Positions 17,982 through 25,864 of a stretch of 64,000 bases of DNA are shown here, in pieces. Every line of letters starts with the position of its first letter. Positions within the stretch are counted from its first letter, which is position 1. The stretch spans positions 323,456 to 387,455 of the forward strand of contig NZ_CP019436.1 of NCBI RefSeq assembly GCF_002201895.1, given 5' to 3'. A program made the position numbers and the translations under genes. This DNA comes from Methanopyrus sp. SNP6. GTDB lineage: Archaea > JAADCQ01 > Methanopyri > Methanopyrales > Methanopyraceae. The notes under the pieces are model-generated. The model did not search any database. It saw only the letters and a list, made by a program, of their open reading frames with translations, and was not told the DNA's origin.

Positions 17982-18929
17982 CTATTGGCGTCGGACGGCT
18001 ATCATCACGATCCCGAGCAAGCACACTGCGGCCACCGGCACCTGAACGAACTTCTTGAACGCACTTTCCGCTGTGGCTGCTGCCTGCTGCGCCTCGGGGC
18101 TGCTGAGGACATCCTGCAGGACCGTCACGGCCTCACCGATCAAGTTCTCAAGGTTGTCAACGCTGAACTCCGCCTTCAGGTCCGTTAGACCCTGCTGCTC
18201 ATTCACTTCTAGGAACGCACGGAGCGCGTATCCGGTCTCTTCGTTGACCTCCTTTTCTTCCTTCCCTTCCTTCTCCTCCTCGCTGACCTCGAGCTTCTGT
18301 AGCTCTTCCGGCTCGGCTCCCGTCACTGACGCCTTCACGAAGTACTTAAACACGAGCGCCTGCAGGTACCCTACGGGAGTCTTACCGTGGGGGTGACCGT
18401 ACTCGTACGTAGCCAATACTCGCGCCAGACCTTTTAGGAGCTCCCGGTTGAGTTTCACCTGGAACTTCCCAACCTTAATCGTCAGTTCCTCTGGGTCAAC
18501 CATCTTGAGCGATAGTCCTATCGGTAGCGGCTTGGTCTCCAGCGACAGGGCTAGTAGAGCCCCTCTAGCCAAGTGAGCTGGCTTCCACTGTCTGAACTTC
18601 ACAGCCGGCGGAAGCTTACCCGATATCGCGTTGGGGTCCACTACTACAGCATCCTCCGTCTCTCCCGTCACCGCCGGGGTTAGGTCCACGATCAACGCGG
18701 CGTGATTCCCGTCGGCTACGAACACCCCGTAGTACGCCTTACCTAGCGGTAGTTGAGCACCGGCCGGTGCTTCCACGGAGATCACGTACTCTTTCGATAT
18801 CTGCTTGGCCTGATTCGCGGAAAGCTGGAATGTCCACGGGTGTGTCAGCACTCCGTATAGCGGTGCCTCTTCAGCTGCGGCGCCAACCGACGCCGCAAGG
18901 ACCAACACTAAGAGTGCTAGGGCTCGCAT
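17982..18929 (-). CDS. Secreted, C-terminally anchored surface protein
   Basis: A 315-residue protein of unknown family. It starts with a signal peptide (MRALALLVLVLAASVGAAAE, cleavage probably after Ala-Ala) and ends with one transmembrane segment (VPVAAVCLLGIVMIAVRRQ), so the body faces outside. The body has a beta-rich region, then a helical glutamate/lysine-rich stretch (about 220-245) and an alanine-rich segment. I start at ATG 18929, six codons inside the longest frame, where the signal begins. A TATA-like TTAATTATT lies about 40 bases upstream. It could be an envelope component; no enzymatic motif is visible. Confidence 0.75.
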   Translation of the reverse strand: MRALALLVLVLAASVGAAAEEAPLYGVLTHPWTFQLSANQAKQISKEYVISVEAPAGAQLPLGKAYYGVFVADGNHAALIVDLTPAVTGETEDAVVVDPNAISGKLPPAVKFRQWKPAHLARGALLALSLETKPLPIGLSLKMVDPEELTIKVGKFQVKLNRELLKGLARVLATYEYGHPHGKTPVGYLQALVFKYFVKASVTGAEPEELQKLEVSEEEKEGKEEKEVNEETGYALRAFLEVNEQQGLTDLKAEFSVDNLENLIGEAVTVLQDVLSSPEAQQAAATAESAFKKFVQVPVAAVCLLGIVMIAVRRQ

Positions 18930-19017
18930 GTTGCATTCCCCCAACACTTGCAGTAGAATATCGAATAATTAACCTTTTCGTCCACCTCCACTGACTGAGC
19001 TGGTGTCAGTATCGGCC

Positions 19018-20352
19018 TTAGTTCTTCCTTAATTTTGCGATGAAAAACCCCTGACATCGGTCGGTATGAGGATAGAACCGTCGGGTTCTCGGAACTAACC
19101 CTCTCCTACCGAATTGGAGGTTTACTTCCTCAATAGTTATATCATACCGTCTTACGACTCTTCGGATCACGTTTTCATTTTCATTAATAGTTAAAGTACA
19201 CGTTGAATACACCACAATACCCCCGGGTCGAACGGTCTTTACCGCTGCTTCCAACAATTCTGATTGAAGTTTAGCGTAACGTCGCACCCGTTTCTTCGTG
19301 ACATTCCACCTGGTTTCCGGTCGCTTCTGGACGGAACCCATACCGGAACATGGGGGATCGACAATGGCTCGGTCGGCCTCTTCATCCAGCTCCTCTGGTA
19401 TCTCTCGAGCGTCCGTGCATCGGAGTTTGACGACACCGTCGGGAACATGCTGCCACGCCAACTTCTCCCGCATGGCATCCAATCGCCAGTCAGATTTGTC
19501 GACCGCAAGGATCTCTCCTTCGCCCTCCATCAAACAGAGGACATGGAGCGTCTTTCCGCCAGGGGCCGCGCAGAGGTCGACTACGAACTCCCCAGGTTGT
19601 GGATCGAGTACGTGAGCGACGGCCGCGGAGGCCTTGTCTTGAGTGAACACCAGGCCTTCTTTCCACGCCTCCGTTCTGACTATAGGTACCTCCTCCTCGA
19701 CTACACGTAGCAAGTCCGATATGTGCTCATCCGGCTCCGTCAGCACGCCCTCCTCCGCTAGGCGTTCGCGGACTTCGTCCACGTCCGCCAGCAGCGTGTT
19801 CACGCGGACGTACTTTACCGCGGGCTCGTTGCACGCTCGGAGGAAGTCTTCTATCTCGTCCTCGGGCAGCACTCGGCGGACGTAATCGACGAAGTCGGGT
19901 GGGAAGTAGTACTGCAGGCAAAGGTCATCGTAACCGCGTCGCTTCAGCCGGTCGACGTCGTACTCTTCGAGATCGAAGCATATCGCGTGCACGAAGTCGG
20001 CCACTTTATCGTTGACTAGCTCCTTAGCTATCCGCGTCGCGGCGTCGGTTACTAACGCCGGGCTAGTTCCTTCGAACAACATCTCGTCAGCCGCGGTTAC
20101 CAGAACCCCTTTCAGCTCCGGACCAAGGTCTTCGAAAGACCCCGATTGAATGACGTCATCGAGGATCTCTTCGCAGAGTCCTAACCGCTTGCCGAGTTCC
20201 ATAAGTCGACGGTGAATAGCTCTAGCCTTGTGGCTAGGAATGGAGAACGGATCATCGAGAGCCCGGTAGAACGACTCTTTCAGGGAGACCCTGGACCGGT
20301 AGTGCTCAGCGAGTATCCTAGCCAACATGGATACTATCTCGCTGGCTTTCAC
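19018..20352 (-). CDS. NSUN/RsmB-family RNA cytosine-C5 methyltransferase
   Basis: A 444-residue SAM-dependent RNA m5C methyltransferase. The N-terminal 150 residues are a NusB-like helical domain, as in bacterial RsmB. The catalytic domain contains VDLCAAPGGKTLHVL (SAM site), VDPPCSGMGS and YSTCTLTINENE, carrying the two conserved cysteines of the family. The target could be rRNA or tRNA; sequence alone does not decide. The GTG start follows GGGAGGT. Confidence 0.92.
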   Translation of the reverse strand: MKASEIVSMLARILAEHYRSRVSLKESFYRALDDPFSIPSHKARAIHRRLMELGKRLGLCEEILDDVIQSGSFEDLGPELKGVLVTAADEMLFEGTSPALVTDAATRIAKELVNDKVADFVHAICFDLEEYDVDRLKRRGYDDLCLQYYFPPDFVDYVRRVLPEDEIEDFLRACNEPAVKYVRVNTLLADVDEVRERLAEEGVLTEPDEHISDLLRVVEEEVPIVRTEAWKEGLVFTQDKASAAVAHVLDPQPGEFVVDLCAAPGGKTLHVLCLMEGEGEILAVDKSDWRLDAMREKLAWQHVPDGVVKLRCTDAREIPEELDEEADRAIVDPPCSGMGSVQKRPETRWNVTKKRVRRYAKLQSELLEAAVKTVRPGGIVVYSTCTLTINENENVIRRVVRRYDITIEEVNLQFGRRGLVPRTRRFYPHTDRCQGFFIAKLRKN

Positions 20353-20607
20353 ACGACCTCCCTTCGGTCGGCCAGCTGCGTTCGTGAAGAAATAGGTTTA
20401 GGAGAAAGGAGGACATATCGCGAGTTCATAGGCGCTGGGCTGGCGATCTATAGTGCAATTCCGGTACTGCTGCCCTTCCCACGATTTATTCTCCGCTTAT
20501 GTCGTGCAGGTTACCGGCCCCGGATAGTCCTCGAGTCCTCGGTGGGAATCCCAGCACGGGCCAGGTCGTTGCACAGAACCTCTCGACGTCCGAGGCTGGG
20601 GAAATCG

Positions 20608-20613
20608 TTATAT
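20608..20613 (+). promoter_or_regulatory. TATA box for RNase P RNA
   Basis: TTATAT within GAAATCGTTATATCTAG lies 24-29 bases before the first base of the RNase P P1 helix, the spacing expected for direct transcription start at the mature 5' end. Confidence 0.65.
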
Positions 20614-20636
20614 CTAGTCAACCGGACGTAAAGTCG

Positions 20637-21093
20637 GGCGGCGGTGGGTGGGCTGGCGGCTCCCCCGCCCCGAGGAAGGGCCCGCCGGAGTAAGGCAATG
20701 AAGGCGGGTCCGTCGGGGTACGGCCGTGGGGCCGCTAAGGGGAGGAAGCTCCGCCCCCGGGCCCGGGCCCGCCGCCCCGAGAGGGGGCCGGCCGAGAGGC
20801 CGGGGACCGGCCACAGAAACGACACGTCCGTCGGCGGATGGCGATGACGCGGCTGAGGTCCGCCGTTGGCGGACCGAGAAGGGCCCCGGCGACGGGGCCC
20901 GAGCTAACCCGCAGAGGACGCCGGCGGGAGCGGTGAAACGGGCCGCCCGGCGGGGGGCGAGGCCGAATGAGCCCGATGATACGAGGGTGATGCCCCCGAT
21001 GAGTTCCCGGGCCGGAGGGGGATGGTAGGCCGCTTAGGTGAATGCCGCCGTCTAAGGCTACAGAAGGCGGGCTATAGCCCACCCACCGCCGCC
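20637..21093 (+). ncRNA. rnpB: RNase P RNA
   Basis: The catalytic RNA of RNase P, about 457 bases. The ends form a perfect 18-base-pair P1 helix (20637-20654 with 21076-21093). The conserved GAGGAA of region CR-I is at 20672 and the universal ACAGAA of CR-V at 21060-21065, just before the P1 3' strand. Near the 3' part, GATGAGTTCCCGGGCCGG also looks conserved. The region is extremely GC-rich with multiple complementary segments and has no coding character. The type A/M subtype was not determined. Confidence 0.93.
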
Positions 21094-21149
21094 GTCCGCC
21101 TGCAATCGTCACGGGTGTTGTAACAAATGACGCAGGAAGTGAGGCACGC

Positions 21150-22193
21150 TCACGTGGATACCCCGAATCCCCCGGCGCCCGTAGCTCCCTTAACCAGTGG
21201 CACGAGTTCTTCGGCGTTGAGACCCACTTTGTACAGTTTACCTTGCCTCGACTCGCGCCGGGCCAGCTCCTTACGGACGTCGGAGATCACTCGCATTCGG
21301 TACAGATCCCACTCTGGCTCGATCCTCTCCTCGTCCGGTGCCCTGTCCTTGGAGAGTCGCTGGATGAGAACTGTCGGAGCCATACGTTCCAGGGCATCGG
21401 CCAGGAGCCTGATGTACTCGCGGTAACTCAGCGGCTTGTAGCGGCGATCGTAGTACATACGCTCCAGATCGGTACGTTCTAGCACGACCAGAGGATACAG
21501 CTTCACGGCTTCTACACCGAGCACCGAGAGGACTCTGACGGTCTCGAGCATCTCATCTCGGGTCTCGCCGGGAAGTCCGAAGATGATGTGGTTGACTATT
21601 CGGATCCCACGTTCCTTGGCCCGGATTATGGCGTCGATCACCTCGGTGAGCCCGTGACCACGCCGCGTGCGGCGCAGAGTGCGATGGTGGTAAGACTGCA
21701 CCCCTATCTCGAGCCATACGTCGTAACCTTCTTTGACGTAGCCTTCGAGGATGTCTAGGACATCGTCCGGTAGGCAATCCGGTCGTGTCCCTATGGATAA
21801 ACCGATGACGTCTTCTATCTCCAGGGCGCGGTTGTACAGCTCCTCAAGGACGTCGGGAGGCGCGTAAGTGTTCGTGGCCGGGTAGAAGTACACGAGGAAC
21901 TTCTCGGCACCGTATCTCTCGCGGAATACTTCCATCTGCTCACGAGCCTGCTCCTCGAGCCTCTTACCCGGGTCCACGTTAGGAGTGATGATTGTCCTGC
22001 CCATCTTCGGGCAGAACAAGCACCCTTCACTGGATATCCTGCCGTCCTTGTTCGGACACACAAAACCGGCGTCCACGGCCGCCTTCATAACCTTGCAACC
22101 TTTCTCGCGACGATAATATGCTCCGAAAGCCACGAACTTTTCTCCGTCCTCGTACAACTCCCGAACTATCCGTTCGTCGACGTACCTGGGCAA
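21150..22193 (-). CDS. TIGR01212-family radical SAM protein (YhcC-like)
   Basis: A radical SAM enzyme of about 347 residues. The family cluster motif CPNKDGRISSEGCLFC has the CX11CX2C form typical of TIGR01212/YhcC rather than CX3CX2C. Further motifs are YFYPATNTYAP, LSIGTRPDCLPD, EIGVQSYHHRTLRRTRRGHG and HIIFGLPGET. Its reaction is unknown. I start at TTG 22193, because a TATTAAAT box lies about 50 bases upstream and longer readings enter the divergent GTPase promoter. Confidence 0.85.
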   Translation of the reverse strand: MPRYVDERIVRELYEDGEKFVAFGAYYRREKGCKVMKAAVDAGFVCPNKDGRISSEGCLFCPKMGRTIITPNVDPGKRLEEQAREQMEVFRERYGAEKFLVYFYPATNTYAPPDVLEELYNRALEIEDVIGLSIGTRPDCLPDDVLDILEGYVKEGYDVWLEIGVQSYHHRTLRRTRRGHGLTEVIDAIIRAKERGIRIVNHIIFGLPGETRDEMLETVRVLSVLGVEAVKLYPLVVLERTDLERMYYDRRYKPLSYREYIRLLADALERMAPTVLIQRLSKDRAPDEERIEPEWDLYRMRVISDVRKELARRESRQGKLYKVGLNAEELVPLVKGATGAGGFGVST

Positions 22194-22323
22194 GGCACCA
22201 TCGGTCGCCGGTTCGACTTCCCGTTGGAGCGTCTCAAGATCCCTGAGGTCGGATTTAATATCCCCCCACCCCCGTGTTGAGGTCGAGTTAACGGGTACAA
22301 AAACCACTCGGGAGTGGCGATGC

Positions 22324-23424
22324 ATGCCACCGAAGTGGTATCGGCACGTGATGAGAGTGCTCTCCGAGTCGCAGGTGGTATTGGAGGTTCGAGACGTGCG
22401 ATATCCGGAGGAGACGCGGTGGGAGAAACTCCACAGACTAGAAGACGTGTTCAACTTCACCCGTGTGGTAGTGCTCAACAAGGCCGATCTGGTCCCGCGG
22501 GCTGAAGCCGAGCGTGTAAAGGAGGAGGTGGAGCTCAAGGAGAACGTACCCACGGTGTACGTAAGCGCACGAGAGCGCATGGGTTTCCGGCACCTCCGTA
22601 GGACCATCTACGAGGTAGCACCTGAAGTTGAAACCGTGAGGGTAGGAGTAGTAGGGTTTCAGAACGTAGGCAAGTCCACGATAATTAACGCATTGACTCG
22701 GAGGAGTGCTGCGGAAACGTCACGACGCGCGGGATATACCAGAGGGAAGCAGTGGGTACGCGGTGGTAGGAGACTGTTAGTCATCGACTCTCCGGGTGTG
22801 ATTCCGACCGACGAAGCCACGGCCGAGGCCGTAGCACTGGATCCAGACGTACTAGAGGATCCAATGGAGCCGGCACTAGGTGTGATCGAGCGCGTTGTCC
22901 GCGAGTACCCAGGGGCACTGTTCAATAGATTCGGCGTCGACGAATCGAAGGATCCATGGAAGATCCTTCGGGATATCTCAGAGCGCTTGGGCAAAGACCT
23001 CAGAACTACCGCGAAACTGCTCCTTCGTGAGTGGGTGGACGGTAGCCTGGTGGAAATTTACCGGACCACACGGGACGACCTGACCGAAGCTTCAGAGCTA
23101 GAGGTGGGCGGCACCGCACAGCGCTTAGTGGAGGAGACTCTCCGTGAAATCGAGGAAGTGGCACCCGAAGGTATCCCACCTAGCGCCGCGACGGTTCGTG
23201 GGATTCTAACGAGGCTGGCCTACGGAGAGAACGTGGACGGCGTAGGATTCGGCACAGTAAGGCTAGGTGAATACAGTGTGGGAGTGTCCGTCGGCGACCG
23301 ATATTACGATCGAATGATTAGGAGGCTGCGTCGTGAACTGGGGGGCGAAGTGGTCTCTGAGGAGCGGTTCAGAGTGGGCGCCAACGGGCGCAAGGCGGTG
23401 GTACTGGTGACCAAGGGTCGGTAG
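22324..23424 (+). CDS. Circularly permuted GTPase (YlqF/YRG family) with extra C-terminal domain
   Basis: A 366-residue ribosome-assembly-type GTPase. The permuted motif order G4 (LNKADLVP, about 57), G5 (SARER), G1 (GFQNVGKSTI, about 111) and G3 (DSPGVIP) is clear. YlqF-like GTPases assist large-subunit assembly. Residues after about 240 (from TEASELEVGG) form a domain of about 120 residues that I cannot assign. Divergent from the radical SAM gene. Confidence 0.88.
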   Translation: MPPKWYRHVMRVLSESQVVLEVRDVRYPEETRWEKLHRLEDVFNFTRVVVLNKADLVPRAEAERVKEEVELKENVPTVYVSARERMGFRHLRRTIYEVAPEVETVRVGVVGFQNVGKSTIINALTRRSAAETSRRAGYTRGKQWVRGGRRLLVIDSPGVIPTDEATAEAVALDPDVLEDPMEPALGVIERVVREYPGALFNRFGVDESKDPWKILRDISERLGKDLRTTAKLLLREWVDGSLVEIYRTTRDDLTEASELEVGGTAQRLVEETLREIEEVAPEGIPPSAATVRGILTRLAYGENVDGVGFGTVRLGEYSVGVSVGDRYYDRMIRRLRRELGGEVVSEERFRVGANGRKAVVLVTKGR

Positions 23425-23484
23425 CGCGGGCCGGTTTCCTCACATTCCGCCAAGATCGGACCCCATGGCCCTCCTCATCCCCTC

Positions 23485-23548
23485 GAATCAGCGCGGGGAG
23501 TTCTCCGCATCCCCGGCCGTACTCGGAGCCTGAAACCGTCATCATCCC
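23485..23548 (-). ncRNA. Box C/D guide sRNA, predicted 23S rRNA target
   Basis: On the minus strand a perfect C box (ATGATGA, 23539-23545), D' box (CCGA, 23523-23526), C' box (GATGCGG, 23505-23511) and perfect D box (CTGA, 23488-23491) occur in order with 12- and 13-base guide regions. The D' guide is antisense to AGCCTGAAACCG, which I recognise as a conserved 23S rRNA segment; the N+5 rule would methylate the U in CCUGAAACC. A T-run promoter-like element lies about 25-30 bases upstream (23571-23579). I did not identify the D-guide target. Confidence 0.72.
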
Positions 23549-23596
23549 AACCCGCAGACGGTCAGGCCTGTAAAAAAAGCATCGTGGAGGGACTGC

Positions 23597-24145
23597 GTGT
23601 TGATAGCCCTGGTGAAGTCTGTCGAGGAATACAGGCGGCTTTTGGGAGAAGTCGTCGAGGAGGGTGACACAGTAGTGGAGTTGGGATGCCACCAAGGAGC
23701 CTCCACCCGAGTCATACTCACCGGCTCTCCCAGACGTGTTGTCGTCGTGGACTACGGTAAAGACGCCGAAGAAGCTATGCGAGAGTTGGAGCGTAGTCAT
23801 CCCGAACTCACATTCGTCAAAGGTGACGCCCGAGAATACGATACCCTTGAACGTGTCCTCGAAGAGCTAGGCGGACCTGAGTGTGATGTGCTGGCCGTGG
23901 ACCTCGGCGGTGGTATGTTTCCGGACACCGCGTTCAAGGTGTATTACGTGTGGTCGGTGACTCTGCGACCACGAGATGCGGTGGTACGAAACGCGGGCCT
24001 CTGCGAGTTCCTGAAGCTGGCCAAGCTCCAGGAAGAGGTGCACCTGAACGATGAAAGCCGGGGTTATCTCGGAGAGTTGAGCCCTCCGGGGATCCCGGGT
24101 AAAATCCGAGAGCGGTTCGAAGAGTTCAAGTTGTGGAGGAGATAG
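23597..24145 (+). CDS. Small class I SAM-dependent methyltransferase
   Basis: A 182-residue Rossmann-fold protein with TVVELGCHQGASTRVI as SAM motif I, VVVVDYGKDAEE as the acidic ribose-binding loop and FVKGDARE as motif III. Substrate unknown; the compact form is seen in archaeal proteins without an attached recognition domain. GTG start after GGAGGG. Convergent with the next radical SAM gene; a CGTAA/TTACG hairpin (24168-24181) lies between. Confidence 0.75.
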   Translation: MLIALVKSVEEYRRLLGEVVEEGDTVVELGCHQGASTRVILTGSPRRVVVVDYGKDAEEAMRELERSHPELTFVKGDAREYDTLERVLEELGGPECDVLAVDLGGGMFPDTAFKVYYVWSVTLRPRDAVVRNAGLCEFLKLAKLQEEVHLNDESRGYLGELSPPGIPGKIRERFEEFKLWRR

Positions 24146-24167
24146 GGGTACCCCACAACTGCAAGAT

Positions 24168-24181
24168 CGTAAGGTATTACG
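24168..24181. terminator. Hairpin between convergent genes
   Basis: CGTAA-GGTA-TTACG forms a five-base-pair hairpin between the ends of the methyltransferase and the convergent radical SAM gene, overlapping the latter's stop. It resembles the GTTA/TAAC elements downstream of the tRNA genes and glnK. Role inferred. Confidence 0.3.
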
Positions 24182-25193
24182 TTCTCCGTACGGCTACATA
24201 CCGCTTGATCGGACACCGTGCCATATCCTCACACGTCGAGCAATCCCTAGGATGATTCCTACAGCCCGTCACCCTGGCGTAACCGCTCATTAGGGCTGCG
24301 CCCTCGCGGCCGTCGTAGTGTTTCAAGAGCTCGTCGGCGCACTCCTCGACCTCAGGGGGTACGCTCCCGTTTATACCTGGCATGCCCGACCACGTCGCAT
24401 ACAACCCGCATTCCCTAGCTACCTCGACTGCCCTTTCCATCAGGCGTTTCGGGGATCCGGGATGCCGTTCTAACACGAAGTTGGGCCTGAACGCTAGGAA
24501 GCATACCGGAACGGACTCGTCGAGATCCGCCAAGAACTCGCACATCGCCCTGATTTCCTCCGTATCGTGGGCCTTCGGAATCAGGAGGATTCGAACTTCC
24601 CAAATTTTATCCAGATGCTTGAGGACCAAGAATTCCAAGTTCCTCAAGACGGGCTCGACGGGGGCGCCAGTGATGGCACGATGGAGGGGATCGGAGTACG
24701 CTTTGAAGTCGAATGTGATCGAGTCTGCTAACTTAACGATACGGCGCATGCTCTTGCGCGTCGCGAACCCGTTCGTGTCGAAGTTGACCTTCCATAGGTC
24801 TGTCGTGTCCCGGTAATGCTCGACGACCTTCTCTATGTAAGGCAGGTGCACAGTGGGTTCGCCACCCGAGAAGAATATCCTGTCCGCCCCTATCATACGA
24901 CCCTGATTCGTTTCGATCATGTTCACTGCCTCGACAGCGAGCTCTTTTGGATCTTGATAACCTACTACCCGCCCCTCGGGGTTGTCGGGATAATGAGCTA
25001 TATTCCAGTTTTGACAGTTGAGGCACCGATAGTTGCACCCGGCCATGAACACCGTGTAGCTGGCCGGTGGCGCCGGGTGGAGTTGTTTAGCGGCAATAAT
25101 TGGCCCAGTAACGCGACAGACGCCGCGTTCTCCCTCGAGCCTGTCAACCCCGCATTCCCAGGAGCAGAGCTTACAGTTACGTAGGTCCTTCAC
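24177..25193 (-). CDS. Radical SAM protein, pyruvate-formate-lyase-activase-like
   Basis: A 338-residue radical SAM protein. The cluster motif MAGCNYRCLNCQNW (CX3CX2C) lies at about residue 53, FFSGGEPTVHLPYIEKV follows, and extra cysteines occur before (NCKLCSWECG) and after (CRNHPRDCSTCEDMARC) the core, suggesting auxiliary iron-sulfur clusters. Similar archaeal proteins are annotated as PFL-activating-enzyme homologues, but no glycyl-radical enzyme is nearby. GTG 25193 with an upstream GGGGTGG site is preferred over a start at 25250. Confidence 0.82.
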   Translation of the reverse strand: MKDLRNCKLCSWECGVDRLEGERGVCRVTGPIIAAKQLHPAPPASYTVFMAGCNYRCLNCQNWNIAHYPDNPEGRVVGYQDPKELAVEAVNMIETNQGRMIGADRIFFSGGEPTVHLPYIEKVVEHYRDTTDLWKVNFDTNGFATRKSMRRIVKLADSITFDFKAYSDPLHRAITGAPVEPVLRNLEFLVLKHLDKIWEVRILLIPKAHDTEEIRAMCEFLADLDESVPVCFLAFRPNFVLERHPGSPKRLMERAVEVARECGLYATWSGMPGINGSVPPEVEECADELLKHYDGREGAALMSGYARVTGCRNHPRDCSTCEDMARCPIKRYVAVRRT

Positions 25194-25282
25194 ACGACCA
25201 CCCCATACCCAGAATTTACATCCTCGGGGGATGACGAGGCGACCGAACACCGATAAGTGAGGAACTCAGGCGGCGCTGACCC

Positions 25283-25864
25283 TTGCACTGGGAAGGTGAA
25301 AAGAGACGGAAGCTTGAGGAGCTAGAACGCGCAATCGAACGGGGAGAGGTGGACGAAACCGCCATTCCGGTCCTGGAGACCATCAACTCATTCGAGGAGT
25401 ACTGTACGACCAGCAGTTGCTCAGGCCGAGTGGTCGTGCTACATGAGCCGGAGGTAGGTGACAAGATAGGGTCCGAGTTCGTGGCCAAGTGGCACGAGCC
25501 ACCGGAACCGGAGGAAGTCCGTGAAGCCGTACTGAGAGCCCCAGAGGAAGGTATAACGTGGGTGAAAGCCCAGCCGCCCCTGTTCCACGTGATGTGTAGG
25601 GATTTGGAGGCGGCCGTTCGGTTGAGGAACATCGCCTCAGAAGCCGGATTCAAGGCGTCGTCCATACGTTCGGTCAAAAGTTCAAAGGTGATCGTAGAGA
25701 TACTCGGCGGTGAGCGGATGGACGTTCCGGTCAAAGTCAACGGGGAACTGACACTGCGCGAAGAGGCATGGGATAGCGTCGTCGCCCTTTGCACTGATAT
25801 CCTACGGAGCGGGCACGAGCGGCTCAGTCGGCTGGTGGAAGCGCTGAAGGGGTTGAGCAGATGA
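25283..25864 (+). CDS. taw3: Taw3, wybutosine-pathway methyltransferase
   Basis: A 193-residue TYW3/Taw3 protein, which N-methylates the tricyclic base at G37 of tRNA-Phe in wyosine-derivative synthesis. The signature SFEEYCTTSSCSGR is at about 36-49, and KAQPPLFHVMCRDLEAA and SEAGFKASSIRSVKSSKV follow. TTG start. Its stop overlaps the rgyB start (ATGA), so it heads that operon. Taw1 of the same pathway is at 34283. Confidence 0.93.
   Translation: MHWEGEKRRKLEELERAIERGEVDETAIPVLETINSFEEYCTTSSCSGRVVVLHEPEVGDKIGSEFVAKWHEPPEPEEVREAVLRAPEEGITWVKAQPPLFHVMCRDLEAAVRLRNIASEAGFKASSIRSVKSSKVIVEILGGERMDVPVKVNGELTLREEAWDSVVALCTDILRSGHERLSRLVEALKGLSR

Noticed and set aside
20499-21112. Several frames in the GC-rich block around 20.6-21.1 kb
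   Set aside because: They lie within RNase P RNA. Stop codons are scarce there only because of high GC.
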